From Gnetum montanum (Eukaryota; Streptophyta; Gnetopsida; Gnetales; Gnetaceae): 64,000 nt of DNA. Each line of letters starts with the position of its first letter. Position 1 is the first letter of the stretch. The stretch is taken from assembly GCA_015680685.1 (NCBI GenBank), contig MNCI01006539.1, positions 57,419-121,418 on the forward strand, given 5' to 3'. Below, piece by piece: positions 10,691 through 21,910 of the stretch. A program made the position numbers and the translations under genes. Under the pieces are notes generated by a model. That model did not search any database and had not been told where the DNA came from. It saw only the letters and a list, made by a program, of their open reading frames with translations.

Positions 10691-12467
10691 TAAATAAAAA
10701 CTCATCCTTGTGTTCCTTACAAAATATTGGGAAGGTATGGGATTGTTGACTTAAATGACACTAATGGTGAATGGGGTGACACGTGAATGAATCATCATTA
10801 CAATACATGACAATATTAGTGTTCATGACAATAAGAGTGAACACTATACACATTTGAGATCCAACCTTATTTGGCAGCTGAAAGAGAAGAGAGAGAAAAG
10901 AAGAAGATGTGTTGTTGTTGATGCCAAAATTGCACCTTCCATTGGTCATCCATAAGCACACCATCAATCTTGTTCCTTGCATAATTGCTCTAGCACCATT
11001 CCATTCTAAGTGTTCCCTCCAGATCCAATCCATTGCTGTATGATTGCCATCTGCACACACAACACAGTCTTATATTAGCAAGGGTAAATGAATCACANNN
11101 NNNNNNNNNNNNNNNNNNNNNNNNNNNNNNNNNNNNNNNNNNNNNNNNNNNNNNNNNNNNNNNNNNNNNNNNNNNNNNNNNNNNNNNNNNNNGGAGAAAA
11201 AGAAACAATGGAAACACCAATAAAATGGATGTCAGGGATGGAAATGAAAAAAATAAATGTTGATTGTGAAAATGCTTAAGGGAAAGAAATTAACAAATGG
11301 GCCAAATAGGAATGCCAGTGGGTCCTCCCCAAAGCAGGCTCATGCCCTTAATGCCTTGACAATCTCACATTCAAAGAGTCCGTAGGATCTGTAAATGCCT
11401 TTTGGAAACAAGAGTTAAATTCTTAACCACAAGAGTTTACCAAAAAGAAAACAATACATCAACCGAAATATGGACTATTGATACAACCAGCAATGAGGTG
11501 AAAAATGGAGAAAGAAGGATAGAAAGAAGAGAATGAAATGGAGTCTCAAGAACAAGGTGGTGTACAACCCCTTGTGTATTAATGGTTAATGTGACTTAGT
11601 AGATCTCATTCCAAATCTAGCCTCAAACAATCCACATCCAGTGACTTTGCATTAATACATTTGGCCAATCCATCCACCTGAAGTAATGAGAATGCTTTCA
11701 CCAACAAGTCACCACCATTACGAGGAAACAAGAAAGGAGAAAGTAGGAAGCGAGAAAGGGTCTTAGTTAGAGGGAATATGTTTGTTTAGTTCCATAACCA
11801 GTGCTTGTAGCCTAGATGATTATTTCATCTAAGGGATGTTCTTTGAATTCTCACTTTTCATTTTTCACTTTACTTTTTTTTTGCGTGAGAACCACACCAT
11901 GCAAAGACTTATTATTTTTATTAGCTCAACTTCCTAATAATGAAGCATTGTTGGAATGGTAAGGAAAACTCAAGAAGAAAACATCCAAGAACCCAAGAGA
12001 ATGGCTAGCACAAATGCATCAAATCCCCTGGAAGTCACACCCTTTTCAATCCTTGAGTCCTTCCTTAGTTCAAGAAATGCCTAGTCACCAATTTGTTGAT
12101 AGTTCTTATTATTGAAAGAAAGAGATTGTATAGTTACAAGCCAAGAGAGACCATAGAAATTCATGGATGCATGGATGACATGGACTCATTGCCTATTATA
12201 TCAAAAGAACCATACCTTAGTATCAACATTATAACTCAAAGGTAAAAACAAAACATTAGCAATCAATGGAATACAGTTCATACCATCATTAGGAGCACTT
12301 AATAGGTGACAAACCTAACAAAATAAATAAACACACAAATAAATGAAAAATTATGAATGATGTTGCAAAACAAAAACAAGAAAAGTTAAAGAAATTTGTA
12401 AAACAAAAATGTGTAAAATAAAAACTTAAAAAGGAACGGAGGGCCTTGATTGATCAGCATAAGTGAC
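10691..12467 (-). other. Element C spacer, non-coding, with sequencing gap
   Basis: No coding potential that I can support. Parts match the B spacer, for example AGTGGGTCCTCCCCA near 11320 and 17000, and AACCACACCATGCAA near 11890 and 17570. Positions 11098-11192 are 95 Ns; open frames that cross them are artefacts. Confidence 0.7.
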
Positions 12468-12501
12468 CATCTCCCCCATGACTAAGTTGTAAGGGGGAGA
12501 T
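12468..12501. promoter_or_regulatory. Element C internal polypurine tract/hairpin
   Basis: CATCTCCCCC (12468-12477) and GGGGGAGAT (12493-12501) form a 9-bp stem with a short loop containing ATGACTAAG. The CCCCCATGACTAA part copies the terminal polypurine site motif of this family. Equivalent sites are 18282-18316 in B and 52682-52716 in D. Confidence 0.6.
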
Positions 12502-12519
12502 TCGAACTAATGAGCGAGG

Positions 12520-13400
12520 TCATCCTTTCTCCGATGTGTTATGTGCATTGACCATTCTAGATTCATGGTAAGGTTTGGTCTGTTGCACATGGACTAGTAA
12601 TCTTTTATCGAAGTGCTTGTTTGAAGTTTTTAGGAATTTCCAACTTCCTCCTATTGATGTTTTTAGGTTAAGGGTTGGAAGTTGGCGATGCTCTTTCTCC
12701 AGTGCATCTATGCTTTCAACGTGGGCGCAAGTTGTTCCCTCAGTTAGTTCCATGCATGTTGGTGAGCAGCTCTCTTGATCAATTGTTAACCACTAGGTGT
12801 CTTCTTGTTGTATGGTTGCTACACACAGGCACTTTTGTATGTTAATTTCTTGGGCACACCAGTTGCATGTAGGCAATGCTGAACATTCTTGTATGCAATC
12901 ACACCCTGTATCACTGTATGTGATCCATGGAACTTTCTTCTTCTTGATCTTCCCAAAATTATTTTCCTTAGATATTTCCAGGGAAAGATCACAGATTCCT
13001 AGATGTGCATTTATGGTACTTAGCCATGCCCTTCCCATTATTATTGGGAAGTCCCCTTTATCATTGTTTACTTGTATCACTAGAAAACCAGCTGGGTATG
13101 ACCATCCACACACAGTGGTAATGATGTCCTCCACCAGTCCCAAGGGAAAAGTGATGGACTGGTCAGCCAGCTCTAAGCGAATATTGCTCTTCTTTAATGG
13201 ATGTAGGTTCTAAGATTTATACATCTCTTATGATATTAAGTTGACTTTGGAACCTGAGTCTAGAAGAGCTTTACATGGTTCATTCCCAGTGACTTGGAGA
13301 TAGATTAAAGGACTTCTGGGGTTAGAGAATTTCCTAGGAAGGTGGCCCTCCTTAATCCAGTCAGTGACAGCATGTGTTAACATAACTGTGTATGTTGAGC
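12520..13400 (-). pseudogene. Element C: aspartic protease and linker
   Basis: The minus strand reads NEPCKALLDSGSKVNLIS near 13280-13225, which is a retropepsin active site with an intact D-S-G. After one stop, a long open piece (13143-12793) has CGWSYPAGFLVIQV and FPIIMGRAWLSTINA, the second half of the protease. The piece 12753-12520 is a linker that in B and D leads into RT. Here RT is absent and the spacer with the hairpin follows. Protease would cut the gag-pol precursor in the particle. Confidence 0.75.
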
Positions 13401-13401
13401 T

Positions 13402-15951
13402 CTATTTTTGGTTTGAAGGGAGCTCTAAAGCCTTATTTAATGGAGAAGTGTTCAGAGGCTCAACAACTTGTGGTTGTGAGAGCTTGGTTGGACTGTTGGT
13501 TTCAAAGAAAGGTCTTCTCTTTGTACAGTTGTCAGAACCAGCAGCGGGTTGAAAGTTTACAGCTCTCGTAGCATTGTGTTGCTGTGGTTGAGTGTGTAGT
13601 TCCCCTTGCATTGCTGGAGTGGGTGGTAATGGAGCTATCGGTGTGAGAGTTGCAGATGGGTTTGGAGGATGGTATGTCTGTGGGTTGTCTCTCCTAGGAG
13701 AAGGAGTCCTATAATACTCCCGAGATTGGTAGTGACGTTGTGGTGTCATGTGACCAATAGAGTCATGTGGATAGATTGGCTGTTGCATGTAATAGCCATA
13801 TGGATCCAGTTGCTGGTAAGGGTATTGTTGCCTTGGTGGTGGCATCCCCCATGACTATGGGTATTGCCACTGCTGGTGTTGCTTAATAGGTTGTGGCGGA
13901 GTTCCACTTGGATAATACATTAAAGGTTGGTGGAACTGCCTTGGGTTACCTTGGGGATAAGGTAATCGTCAGGGTGCTTACCATTTGTTAAGTTGTGGGT
14001 TGAGTGCACACACCCCATACTCTTGTAGGTGTGAGATTACTGGGCAACATCCCTTAGGATGGTCATATTGGCATATCTCACATCCACCGTCATTGTTCAT
14101 ATCAGAATCCACAACCTCTTCGGTGATGGCCATTTTATCCTTACCTTTGTTATGTGCATGGTCCATGTCCCTCTTTTTATTTTTTTCATAGTCACTACCT
14201 CGCTCCTTAGACTCCTCTACAATTTTAAGAATGGTTTCAAATCTACTATCTAGGGAGTTCCACATCTGGTCTACCTTTGCTGACACTTCTATTGTTAATT
14301 TTTGGAGCAGTAAGATTTTCCTATTCACCATCTCTTCAAGTGGTAACTCTTCCTCCTCATCACAGAATCTTACTTCCCTTTTTTAGAGGGAAGGATCTCG
14401 GTTGTACTCCTCTGCACTTTCTCTCTTACATAGCTCTCCTTCTTTCTTGGCTACTTGCTCTAGCAATCTATGAACCTGATGAGACCTAAGCTCTGATAAT
14501 ATCCCTTGGGCATACGTTCCAAGAGTTCTCCTTGTTTCATGTCTAAGTCCATCTACGAGATGGCGTAGTTGATCCTACTGCACGTAACCATGGCCTAGGC
14601 AACAATGTAACAGTGCATAATAACAGCCCATGGTAGCATCCAAGGGTTCATGATTTCCTTGCTTCCATCCTTGGATTTGCATTCACAGGTTGGACACCCG
14701 GGAGTACGTTGTATACTTATCATTACATAGTTCTAGCATCGTACTCCACTTTCGAATGGATTCCGGTTCTAAGGACCGGTACCAGCTTTCTGCTTCTTTT
14801 ACTAGTATCCTTGGGAACAAATTTAGCTTTTGCCATTTATTCTCAATGTTTTGCAAGGCACATGCATCATGAAATTCTTGTAAGTGGTTCTAAGGATCAG
14901 TGTTGTATCCACCCTCAAATCATGGGATGTTATTCATGTCTAACCTCTTGATCCTGCTATCTTTTTGGTGCCTTATGGGAATTCTTATGGCCTCTGTGAT
15001 ATCTAACATGCTTCGGGTTATGAGTAGGGGTTCTTCATGATCATTTTGTTCATAGCATTTGTGATGTCTACGCAGTTCCCTACTCTCCATTCTTCTATGC
15101 CGTGATTCTCTAGAGTGCCCTGGTCCTTGTTCTCGACTCTCTCATCAAGGTTTCTCACTCTGTTTACCTTTATCCTCATGGTTAGGTTCCTTATGACTAC
15201 GTCTTGATACTGAAGGAGAGGGTGAATGTGATGATGAAGGTGAAGAAGAAGGAGAACCATCATCATGACGATGTTTCCTACCTTCTCTTCCATGGTCTCA
15301 GCCCTGATCGTGATTACGATCAGATTGCCCACCCTTATCATGTGTTCGTGTTCCCTCGTTGAACACTTGTTGTTCGTGGAGATCAGAACCAAGGTTGTAC
15401 ACCATGGAGTGAAGGTTTTGATACACCACCTCTTGACCATCGTTAGGAGGGGGAACATCAATTGGTGGGAAACCTATTGAAATTAGTTCACCATCTCCAA
15501 TTTCACTTAAAATGTGCAAGACATTATGGGGCTATTTACCCTTCAAAGATGTATGATATCTCTCTTGTTGCAAGTTCCTTTGACATTGCGCTTCCGTGGG
15601 ATGGTAGTCCCTTGTGTCATGATCACATGCAACGTACTCTGCATACAATTGTGACATGCCTATTCGTGTGAGAGCACGAAGGAGCATGTTGGGGACTGCT
15701 CGATCTAGAGGTAACACTATGTTACCCTCCAAGTCTCTCCAACGCAGTTGTTCATCTTGATGGAGAATAAAGGTAAAGTTGGGTACATATTCATCATGAT
15801 GAATATATACCACATGAAATTGTTGAGGAACTAGCGGATCTTCGTTACGTGTGTTGTGCCGTTGACTGTCTCTTGTGTTGGTCCTAGGTGGTGAAGTGCT
15901 TTTTTGTGAAGAAGAAGATATTTTTGTCTTGTTTGGTGTGCTAATTACCAT
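13402..15951 (-). pseudogene. Element C: gag
   Basis: Starts at an ATG (15951) shortly after the primer site. The N-terminal 139-codon piece is fully open and has YVPNFTFILHQDEQLRWRD and NIVLPLDRAVPNMLL, conserved in the gag of B (24385 down) and D (58923 down). Further pieces are a charged stretch (15461-15018), a helical part ending in CEICQYDHPKGCC (14331-13978), which could be a degenerate metal-binding knuckle, and a P/Q/Y-rich tail (13845-13402). Gag would form the cytoplasmic particle. Frameshifts separate the pieces, but this is the best-preserved gag in the window. Confidence 0.7.
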
Positions 15952-16048
15952 TGTCTTATTTTTATTTTGATCAACCCTAAGGGTTCGTTCTAGCGTCCCA
16001 ACGATATGAATGATCTCCTATGTTCTACATAGCACAAAAACAACTAAG

Positions 16049-16066
16049 TCCCCAGTAATGGCACCA
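16049..16066 (-). promoter_or_regulatory. Element C primer binding site (tRNA-Asp-like)
   Basis: The plus strand reads TCCCCAGTAATGGCACCA. By my count it matches 14 of 18 positions of the plant tRNA-Asp 3' end (TCCCCGGCAACGGCGCCA). Three of the four mismatches are C/T or G/A changes at CpG or C-rich positions. Confidence 0.7.
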
Positions 16067-16067
16067 A

Positions 16068-16810
16068 TGATGAGTGGCGAGGTACCCCTACACTCAACCA
16101 TACGAATACAAGTGTTTCATGCAACCAACCATAGGTCACAGTTCGCTGTCTTCCCACTTGGACTAGTATTAGCTTTGTCATGTATGGTTTAGTCCAGAGT
16201 GAGGTGTATGATGTGTATCTACACTAGTACTTACTCCTAGGTATGATGGAAAATAATATTAATTAAACTAGGGGAGAGAGAGAGAGAGAATCTGACTAGC
16301 CTAAGTGTGATGAGTATCTGTTCCTTAATCATCCATACACATCTTGGACCTCGTGCACGACTACCACTGGGATTACCAAGTGCATGGCCTAAGTACGCTA
16401 CTGGGTTACCAAGTAATCACACTTGAATGCTTGTAATTAAGTCGTAGTCATTCCATGTTTAATAGGAGATAAGAGTGAAGAGATATTAACTAGGAAAGCA
16501 GTAAATAACAATTAAATAACTAATTAAGCTAAGTGGATGCTACAATGATGAAGTAATCTTGATCTTTATTGCCAGTCATGTGCATGTCCAAGTACGTCAC
16601 ACTCGAATAAGGATGTCGTACAATTACAATCACCATACTGCACGCATGCACTGGGAGAAAAGGGTTGAGAGAAATATAAACTTAAAAACTTACAATAAAA
16701 TCTAAGAACTAATGCCCAAAACCAAGTGTGCTACCTTTTATTTATAGGCTCACACTGGAACGGCGATATCGGGGCTACGATAACTGGGCCGAACAGACCA
16801 TGACTCATCA
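16068..16810 (-). repeat. Element C 5' LTR
   Basis: Runs from TGATGAGTGGCGAGG to CATGACTCATCA, followed by the TSD GAAAT. A TATA-like site in element sense lies near 16735-16748 (plus-strand TTTATTTATAGG). It has a GA-dinucleotide run near 16272-16288. Its U3 palindrome array is shorter and more decayed than in the 3' LTR. Confidence 0.85.
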
Positions 16811-18411
16811 GAAATCATGAGAAGAGGATGTTGAAGTTCATAAATTTGAGAAAATGAAGAAAAATTTATTTAATGAATGAATTCAATAAGAGATTAAGGA
16901 GTACTAAGTGATTTACATAATGGAAAATGTAAAAGATAGGATTGTAGTGATATCAAAGGTAAGGAACCTTAACTAATCAAGCCAAGAGCTATGCAAGTGG
17001 GTCCTCCCCATAGCAGGCTCATGCCCTTTTTGCCATTGCATAATCTCAAGTAAGGAGTGTGTGGGTCCCATAGTCAATTTAATGACCATGAAAAGTTAAA
17101 GACCAACCTGAAAGAATCCACTCAAGAATCCCAACACATCAGACTAAGACATAGAGCATAACATAGAACTTGATAGTGAGGTGAGTTATGGTAGCATGAA
17201 TGGATGATAGAGAAGGTGGAATGGAGTTCCAAATTGAGGTCATAAGAAGTGCCTTGTGAAATTTTTTGTTAAAATGACCTGAGAAGTTCCATCCTCAATC
17301 TAGACCAAAAACCATTCACTTTCAGTGACTTCACATCATCACTCTAAGACCAATTCATCCACTCGAGATACAAGAGTGCTTCCACAAAATAACCACCATT
17401 CCACAAAGAGAAGAAAGGAGAAGTAGGAAGTGAGAGAGAGGGCCTTAGTTAGAGGGGATTGTTAGACATAGGTATGTGTCATTCAAGTCCCATAATTAGT
17501 GCTTTTAGTCCTTTTATTTCTCCAAGGGGTGTGCTTTGAATTTCCATAGTGTTTTTTTTGAAATGGGAACCACACCATGCAAGGACTTATTCATGTCAAA
17601 GGTGTGTGCTTTGAATTCCCATCATTTTGTTGTTGTTGTTATTTTTTTTTAAATGATGGAAACCACACCATGCAAGGATGTTATTTTTCTTCCTATCATT
17701 GGGTGGTATGAAATGGTAAGAAGTCTACAAAAAACACTCAAGTAAGAAGAAGAGTACACAGAGTATTGAGTTCCCTTGAAGTCACACCCTTTACAAACTT
17801 TTGAATACTTCCTAATTCCGAAACTTCCAAGGTCGTCGATTGATTAAAGGTTTCTTTAATGAAAAGGAACCTCAAATTCCCAGAACAAGGAAAACCATAG
17901 AGTTCATTGGATGGGTGGATGATGTGGACTCATTGCCTATTCCATGAACAATGAACCATGTAAAAGTTATTAGACATTAGAATTCAAAAATAGAAATCAG
18001 ACATCAACAATCACACATTAAGCACAAATCATCATTAGTAAACAAGAACAATGGCATTGTGTTCTGTGACAATAAAGAAAATTTACTAGCAAAAATGAAA
18101 AAATATCACACTTAAACAAAAGAAACAAAATAAAGTAAAATATATAAGATAGTGTAAAATAATCAAGAAATTTTAAAGGTACTAAAGATGATGTAAAATT
18201 AGAAAAATTTGAAAATAAAAAATGTGAGAAAGAAAAAGGTAGGAAAACTGAGAGGCCATGGTAATGGTTAGTACAGATGGCCATCTCCCCCATGACTAAG
18301 TTGAAGGGAGGAGATCTGAAATATAGAATGTGGTTGTCCATTCTTTGAGGTGGTATTTACACCAGCCTATTGTGGTTCGAGGAAAGGCTTCACTTGTTGG
18401 ATATTGACCAA
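16811..18411 (-). other. Element B spacer between integrase and C
   Basis: Non-coding; matches D at 51270-52780. It begins with the right TSD of C (GAAAT, 16811-16815). It contains the internal polypurine hairpin at 18282-18316. AT-rich runs give open frames that are not genes. Confidence 0.7.
18282..18316. promoter_or_regulatory. Element B internal polypurine tract/hairpin
   Basis: CATCTCCCCC (18282-18291), then ATGACTAAGTTGAA, then an imperfect GGGAGGAGATC arm. It shares CCCCATGACTAA with B's own terminal site at 6241. Confidence 0.55.
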
Positions 18412-19700
18412 CTATTTTTTATTTGGGCTATCAGGTTTATAGACCAACATGGCCCCAAAGGAAAAGGTTTGATTAATTATATAAGGTCCCTCCCATAATT
18501 TTTGGAATTTTGTCTTTTGGGGTACATGTGTGTGGTTCCAATAAAGAACCTTATCTCCTAGTTGAAGTTTTACTTTCATTATTCTAAGGTCATGACGCTG
18601 TTTGCTGAATGCCTTGTTCACATCATTCAAGGATAGGGCCACTAAGCAGTTTTTTTCTAACACGTTTAGATTGATCAATCTTTCCTTCTATGCTAGGCTT
18701 AGATCAAGGTTTAGATCATAGGCCATTAAGAGTGTATGGAGCTCGGATTGAATTGGGAGCATTAGAAGTTTCTTGTACACTAACTCGTAGGGAGAATAGC
18801 CAATAGGAAGTTTCCAAGTTGAATGATAAGCCTAGAGAGCATATTTAAGTTTTGTACTCCAGTCCTTCCTATATTTGCTAATGGTTCATGTTAGTATTTT
18901 TGTGATCTCCTGGTTGGTTACCTCTACTTGACCGTTGGCTTGGGGATGGTAAGGTGTTGTTAATTTATGTTCTACCCCTAAGCATTGCATTAATTTTCTA
19001 AATGTGGCACCTGTGAAATGAGTTCCATTATTAGAAATTAGTGAATGTGGCATTCCAAACCTATTTATGATATTTTGTTATATAAATTTGGTAGCTATGG
19101 ATGATGTACAATCAATAATGGCTACTGCTTCTACCCATTTTGTGTAGTAGTTAACTACTATTATAATATATGCCTTTTCGTTGGACATGGGTGTGATGGG
19201 ATCCATGAAGTCAATGACCCATATGTCAAAAGGTTCCAGTGGTTGAATCCATAGTTGAGGACCTTCCATGCAAGCAGTCATCCCCTCGTCATGTTGACAA
19301 TGTTCACAAGACTTTATGAACTGATGGGCATCTCTAAAGATTATAGGCCAGTAGTATTTTACCATTAGGATTTTTATGGCTAGCATCTCCCTACATAGTG
19401 GCCTCTGCAAGGCCCTTCATGAGCATCCTAGAGAATGCATAGTTGATCTTCATCAAGGACACACCAACTACATATAAAGGTATCCATTGATTTCCATGAA
19501 GTATTTGACTCGATGAAGAAATTGTTAATTTTTCCTAAAATCCAAGTCTTGTGGCATCTCTTGAGTGAGAAGATATGTGAGGATGCCATTATATCATATT
19601 GCTTTTTCAAGCATTTGTTCACTTATAACCTCAATAAAGAGGAGTTCATTTGGAAATTAATCAAAGAGTGGACTCTCCTTCTCTTTGTTATCCCATCTTA
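18412..19700 (-). pseudogene. Element B: integrase
   Basis: The minus strand shows a zinc-finger end (CEHCQHDEG), core start WVIDFMDPITPMSNEKAYII, a second core region SNNGTHF where the usual catalytic aspartate of DNGTHF is replaced, and the third motif YHPQANGQVEVTNQE with the glutamate present. The C-terminal piece (18678-18412) is open: GDKVLYWNHTHVPQKTKFQK and LWEGPYII, the usual gypsy integrase tail. No chromodomain is visible. Integrase would insert the DNA copy into the nucleus. Stops and the lost aspartate indicate it is dead. Confidence 0.85.
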
Positions 19701-20960
19701 AGTGGGAAAGGTGATCAGTGATCACATTCTTGGTCCCTTTTCGATCTACCATAGTGAGATCAAATTCCTACATGATCACAATCCATCATATGACACAAGG
19801 GCTCACTGTTGGCTTATTCAAGAGGAAGCAAATTGCATTGTGGTTCATATGCATAAATACTTTGTAACTAAGCACATAGTACCTAAACTTTTCTAGCACG
19901 TACACCACTACCATTAATTATTTCTCTATGGTGGTGTAATTTAATTATGCTTCCATAATGATTTGACTCATGTAATGGATATAATATGGACATTTCTTAT
20001 TGTCCATTTGCATGAGCACTACTTCCAAAGCATAGTTAGATGCATCTATCATGATATGGAATGGTTTGGACAAATTTGGTGCTCGTAGGATTGGTGTTTC
20101 CATGAGTTTTTCCTTTAATTTTTGGAATGCGTGTTCACATTCCTTTGTCCAAATGAAAGGTGCATCTTTCTTTGTAAGTTCTACCAATGGCTTTGCAATC
20201 TCTAAGAAATTCTCAATAAAATGTCGGTAGTAACTTGTATGTCCAAGAAATGATTAGACATCTTTAATGGTCTCTAGTTAGTATGTTATTCCTTGGATGA
20301 TCCTTATAATTTCTAGGTCTACCTCAATTCCTTTCTATGAAATTCGATGTCCTAGCACGATGCCTTCTTGGACCATGAGATGGCTCTTTTGCTAGTTGAG
20401 CTGTAGGTTTGTCTCTACATATCTCTTCAATACTTGCTCAAAAGTAGCTCCATAGGTGGAAAATTCATTCATGAAGACTTCAACACCACTACTAATTTGC
20501 TATTGATAGATACTAAGGACCAAGCGTTGAAATGTTGCAAGGCCATTGCATAGACCGAATGGCATCTTACAATATGCAAAAGTCCCACAAGGACTCATGA
20601 ATGTTGTCTTGGCCTAATCTTTGGGTGCAATTTGGGTTTGGATATAGCCACTATAACCATCCAAAAATCTATGATAACAATGCTTGGATATGGTGTCTAA
20701 TACTTGATCCACAAATGGAAAAGGAAAGTGATCCCTAAATCTTACCATATTTAATACCCTAAAGTTGATGCAAACTTGTCATTTGCCATCCTTTTTTGGT
20801 ACAATTACTAGTGGGCTAACCCACTCACTATCCATGATTGGATAGATGAACCCTACCTTGAGGATTTGCTCTATCTCTTCCTTAACAATTTGCTTCAATT
20901 TGGGGTTTAGCCTCCTCTGTGGCTACCTTTTGGGCTTCATGGCTAGTTTGGTGTAGATGC
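19701..20960 (-). pseudogene. Element B: reverse transcriptase and RNase H
   Basis: The RT shows GFIYPIMDSEWVSPLVIVPK, LDGYSGY, MPFGLCNGLATFQR and the catalytic box as VEVFMNEFSTYG, where the family standard is FMDDF; both catalytic aspartates are changed (D to N and D to E). The RNase H begins FSKPFHIMIDAS-like (20187-19945 has PFIWTKECEHAFQKLKEKL) and continues to KVFMHMNHNAICFLLNK. Domain order and spacing match D (54219-55440). Multiple stops. Confidence 0.85.
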
Positions 20961-21189
20961 AGTGCTGGCATATCCTTGGATTGATTCCTATTAGCTTTGG
21001 ATATGACCAAGTAAAGGCTATTGACCATTTATTCACCACTTTCAACAACTTTTCTTTTTATTTAGGAGCAAGTTCAACATTAATGATGACCGATTTACCA
21101 TTATTTAAAATTGCATACTCCATTCTAGTTCGTAAGGTCTTTAGTTCTAAGGGCTCCTACTTAAAGTGATTAAGGATCTCCAACTCTCC

Positions 21190-21910
21190 CCAATAGGTAT
21201 CATCATCTTCATTAGAGAGTTGGGAATGAACTTGTTCAATTTTGTCCATGCCTTCAACATTTCATTTGGTTCCATGCATATTGTGCTACTATCTGAATCA
21301 ACTATCATCTATTAGATGCCCTCCTGCTTTGTGGCTACTGCATATAGACACTATTGAATATTAATTTCTTGTGCACACTGATTGCATGCTTTAATGTATG
21401 TACTCTTGATTGACCAAATCATTTGCCTAAAATTGCACCCATTATCACTGTACGTGATGCATGGAATACACTTCTTCTTAATTTTTCCTAGCTCATTATC
21501 CTTGGATATTTCTAGAGATAGGTCCCTTATACCCATTTTCATGTCAACCATGCTTAACCAAGATCTTTCCATGATTATGGGGAACTCACTTTTGCAGTTG
21601 TCCACCTTGATTACCAGAAAATCAACAGGATATGACCACCCACAAACTATGGTCACAATGTCCTCTACTAAGCCTAAAGGGATAGTAATTGACTAATTTG
21701 CTAATTCTAGACAAATGTTGCTCTTCGTAAGAGGTGGTAGGTTTTAAGCCTTGTACATGTCATGGGAGATGAGGTTAACTCTAGAACCAAAGTTAAGAAG
21801 AGCTTTGCATGGCTCTTGTCCAGCAATCTATAGATAAATGAGTGGACTTCCCAGCTTAGATCTTTTTGTAGGAAGATTGCTAGCCTTGATCTAGTTAGAA
21901 AAAGCATGAG
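21190..21910 (-). pseudogene. Element B: aspartic protease
   Basis: The active site reads KALLNFGSRVNLIS (about 21800-21760); the catalytic D-S-G has become N-F-G, so this copy could not cleave. The second half is open at 21656-21351: CGWSYPVDFLVIKV, then SEFPIIMERSWLSM and GIRDLSLEISKDN. It is followed by a decayed linker to RT. Confidence 0.8.

Larger units (their letters stand above)
9867..16810 (-). mobile_element. Element C: non-autonomous gag-protease retroelement nested in B
   Basis: A complete LTR unit of 6944 bp with perfect TSD GAAAT (9862-9866 and 16811-16815). The LTRs are 9867-10678 and 16068-16810, the primer site 16049-16066 and the polypurine tract 10679-10690. Inside are gag and protease, then a jump straight to the post-integrase spacer. 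Compared with B, about 2.7 kb of RT, RNase H and integrase and the ~3 kb ORF3 are missing. C resembles TR-GAG-type elements, which depend on a related autonomous element for replication. Its gag is more open than those of B and D. A 95-base gap (11098-11192) lies in the spacer. Confidence 0.88.

Noticed and set aside
10990-11279. Open frames running through 10990-11279 on both strands
   Set aside because: They cross a 95-base run of Ns (11098-11192) and are artefacts.
12797-13213. 138-codon plus-strand open frame
   Set aside because: Antisense shadow of the element C protease, which is supported by conserved motifs on the minus strand.
16272-16290. GA-dinucleotide run
   Set aside because: Simple repeat inside an LTR, with no evidence of function.
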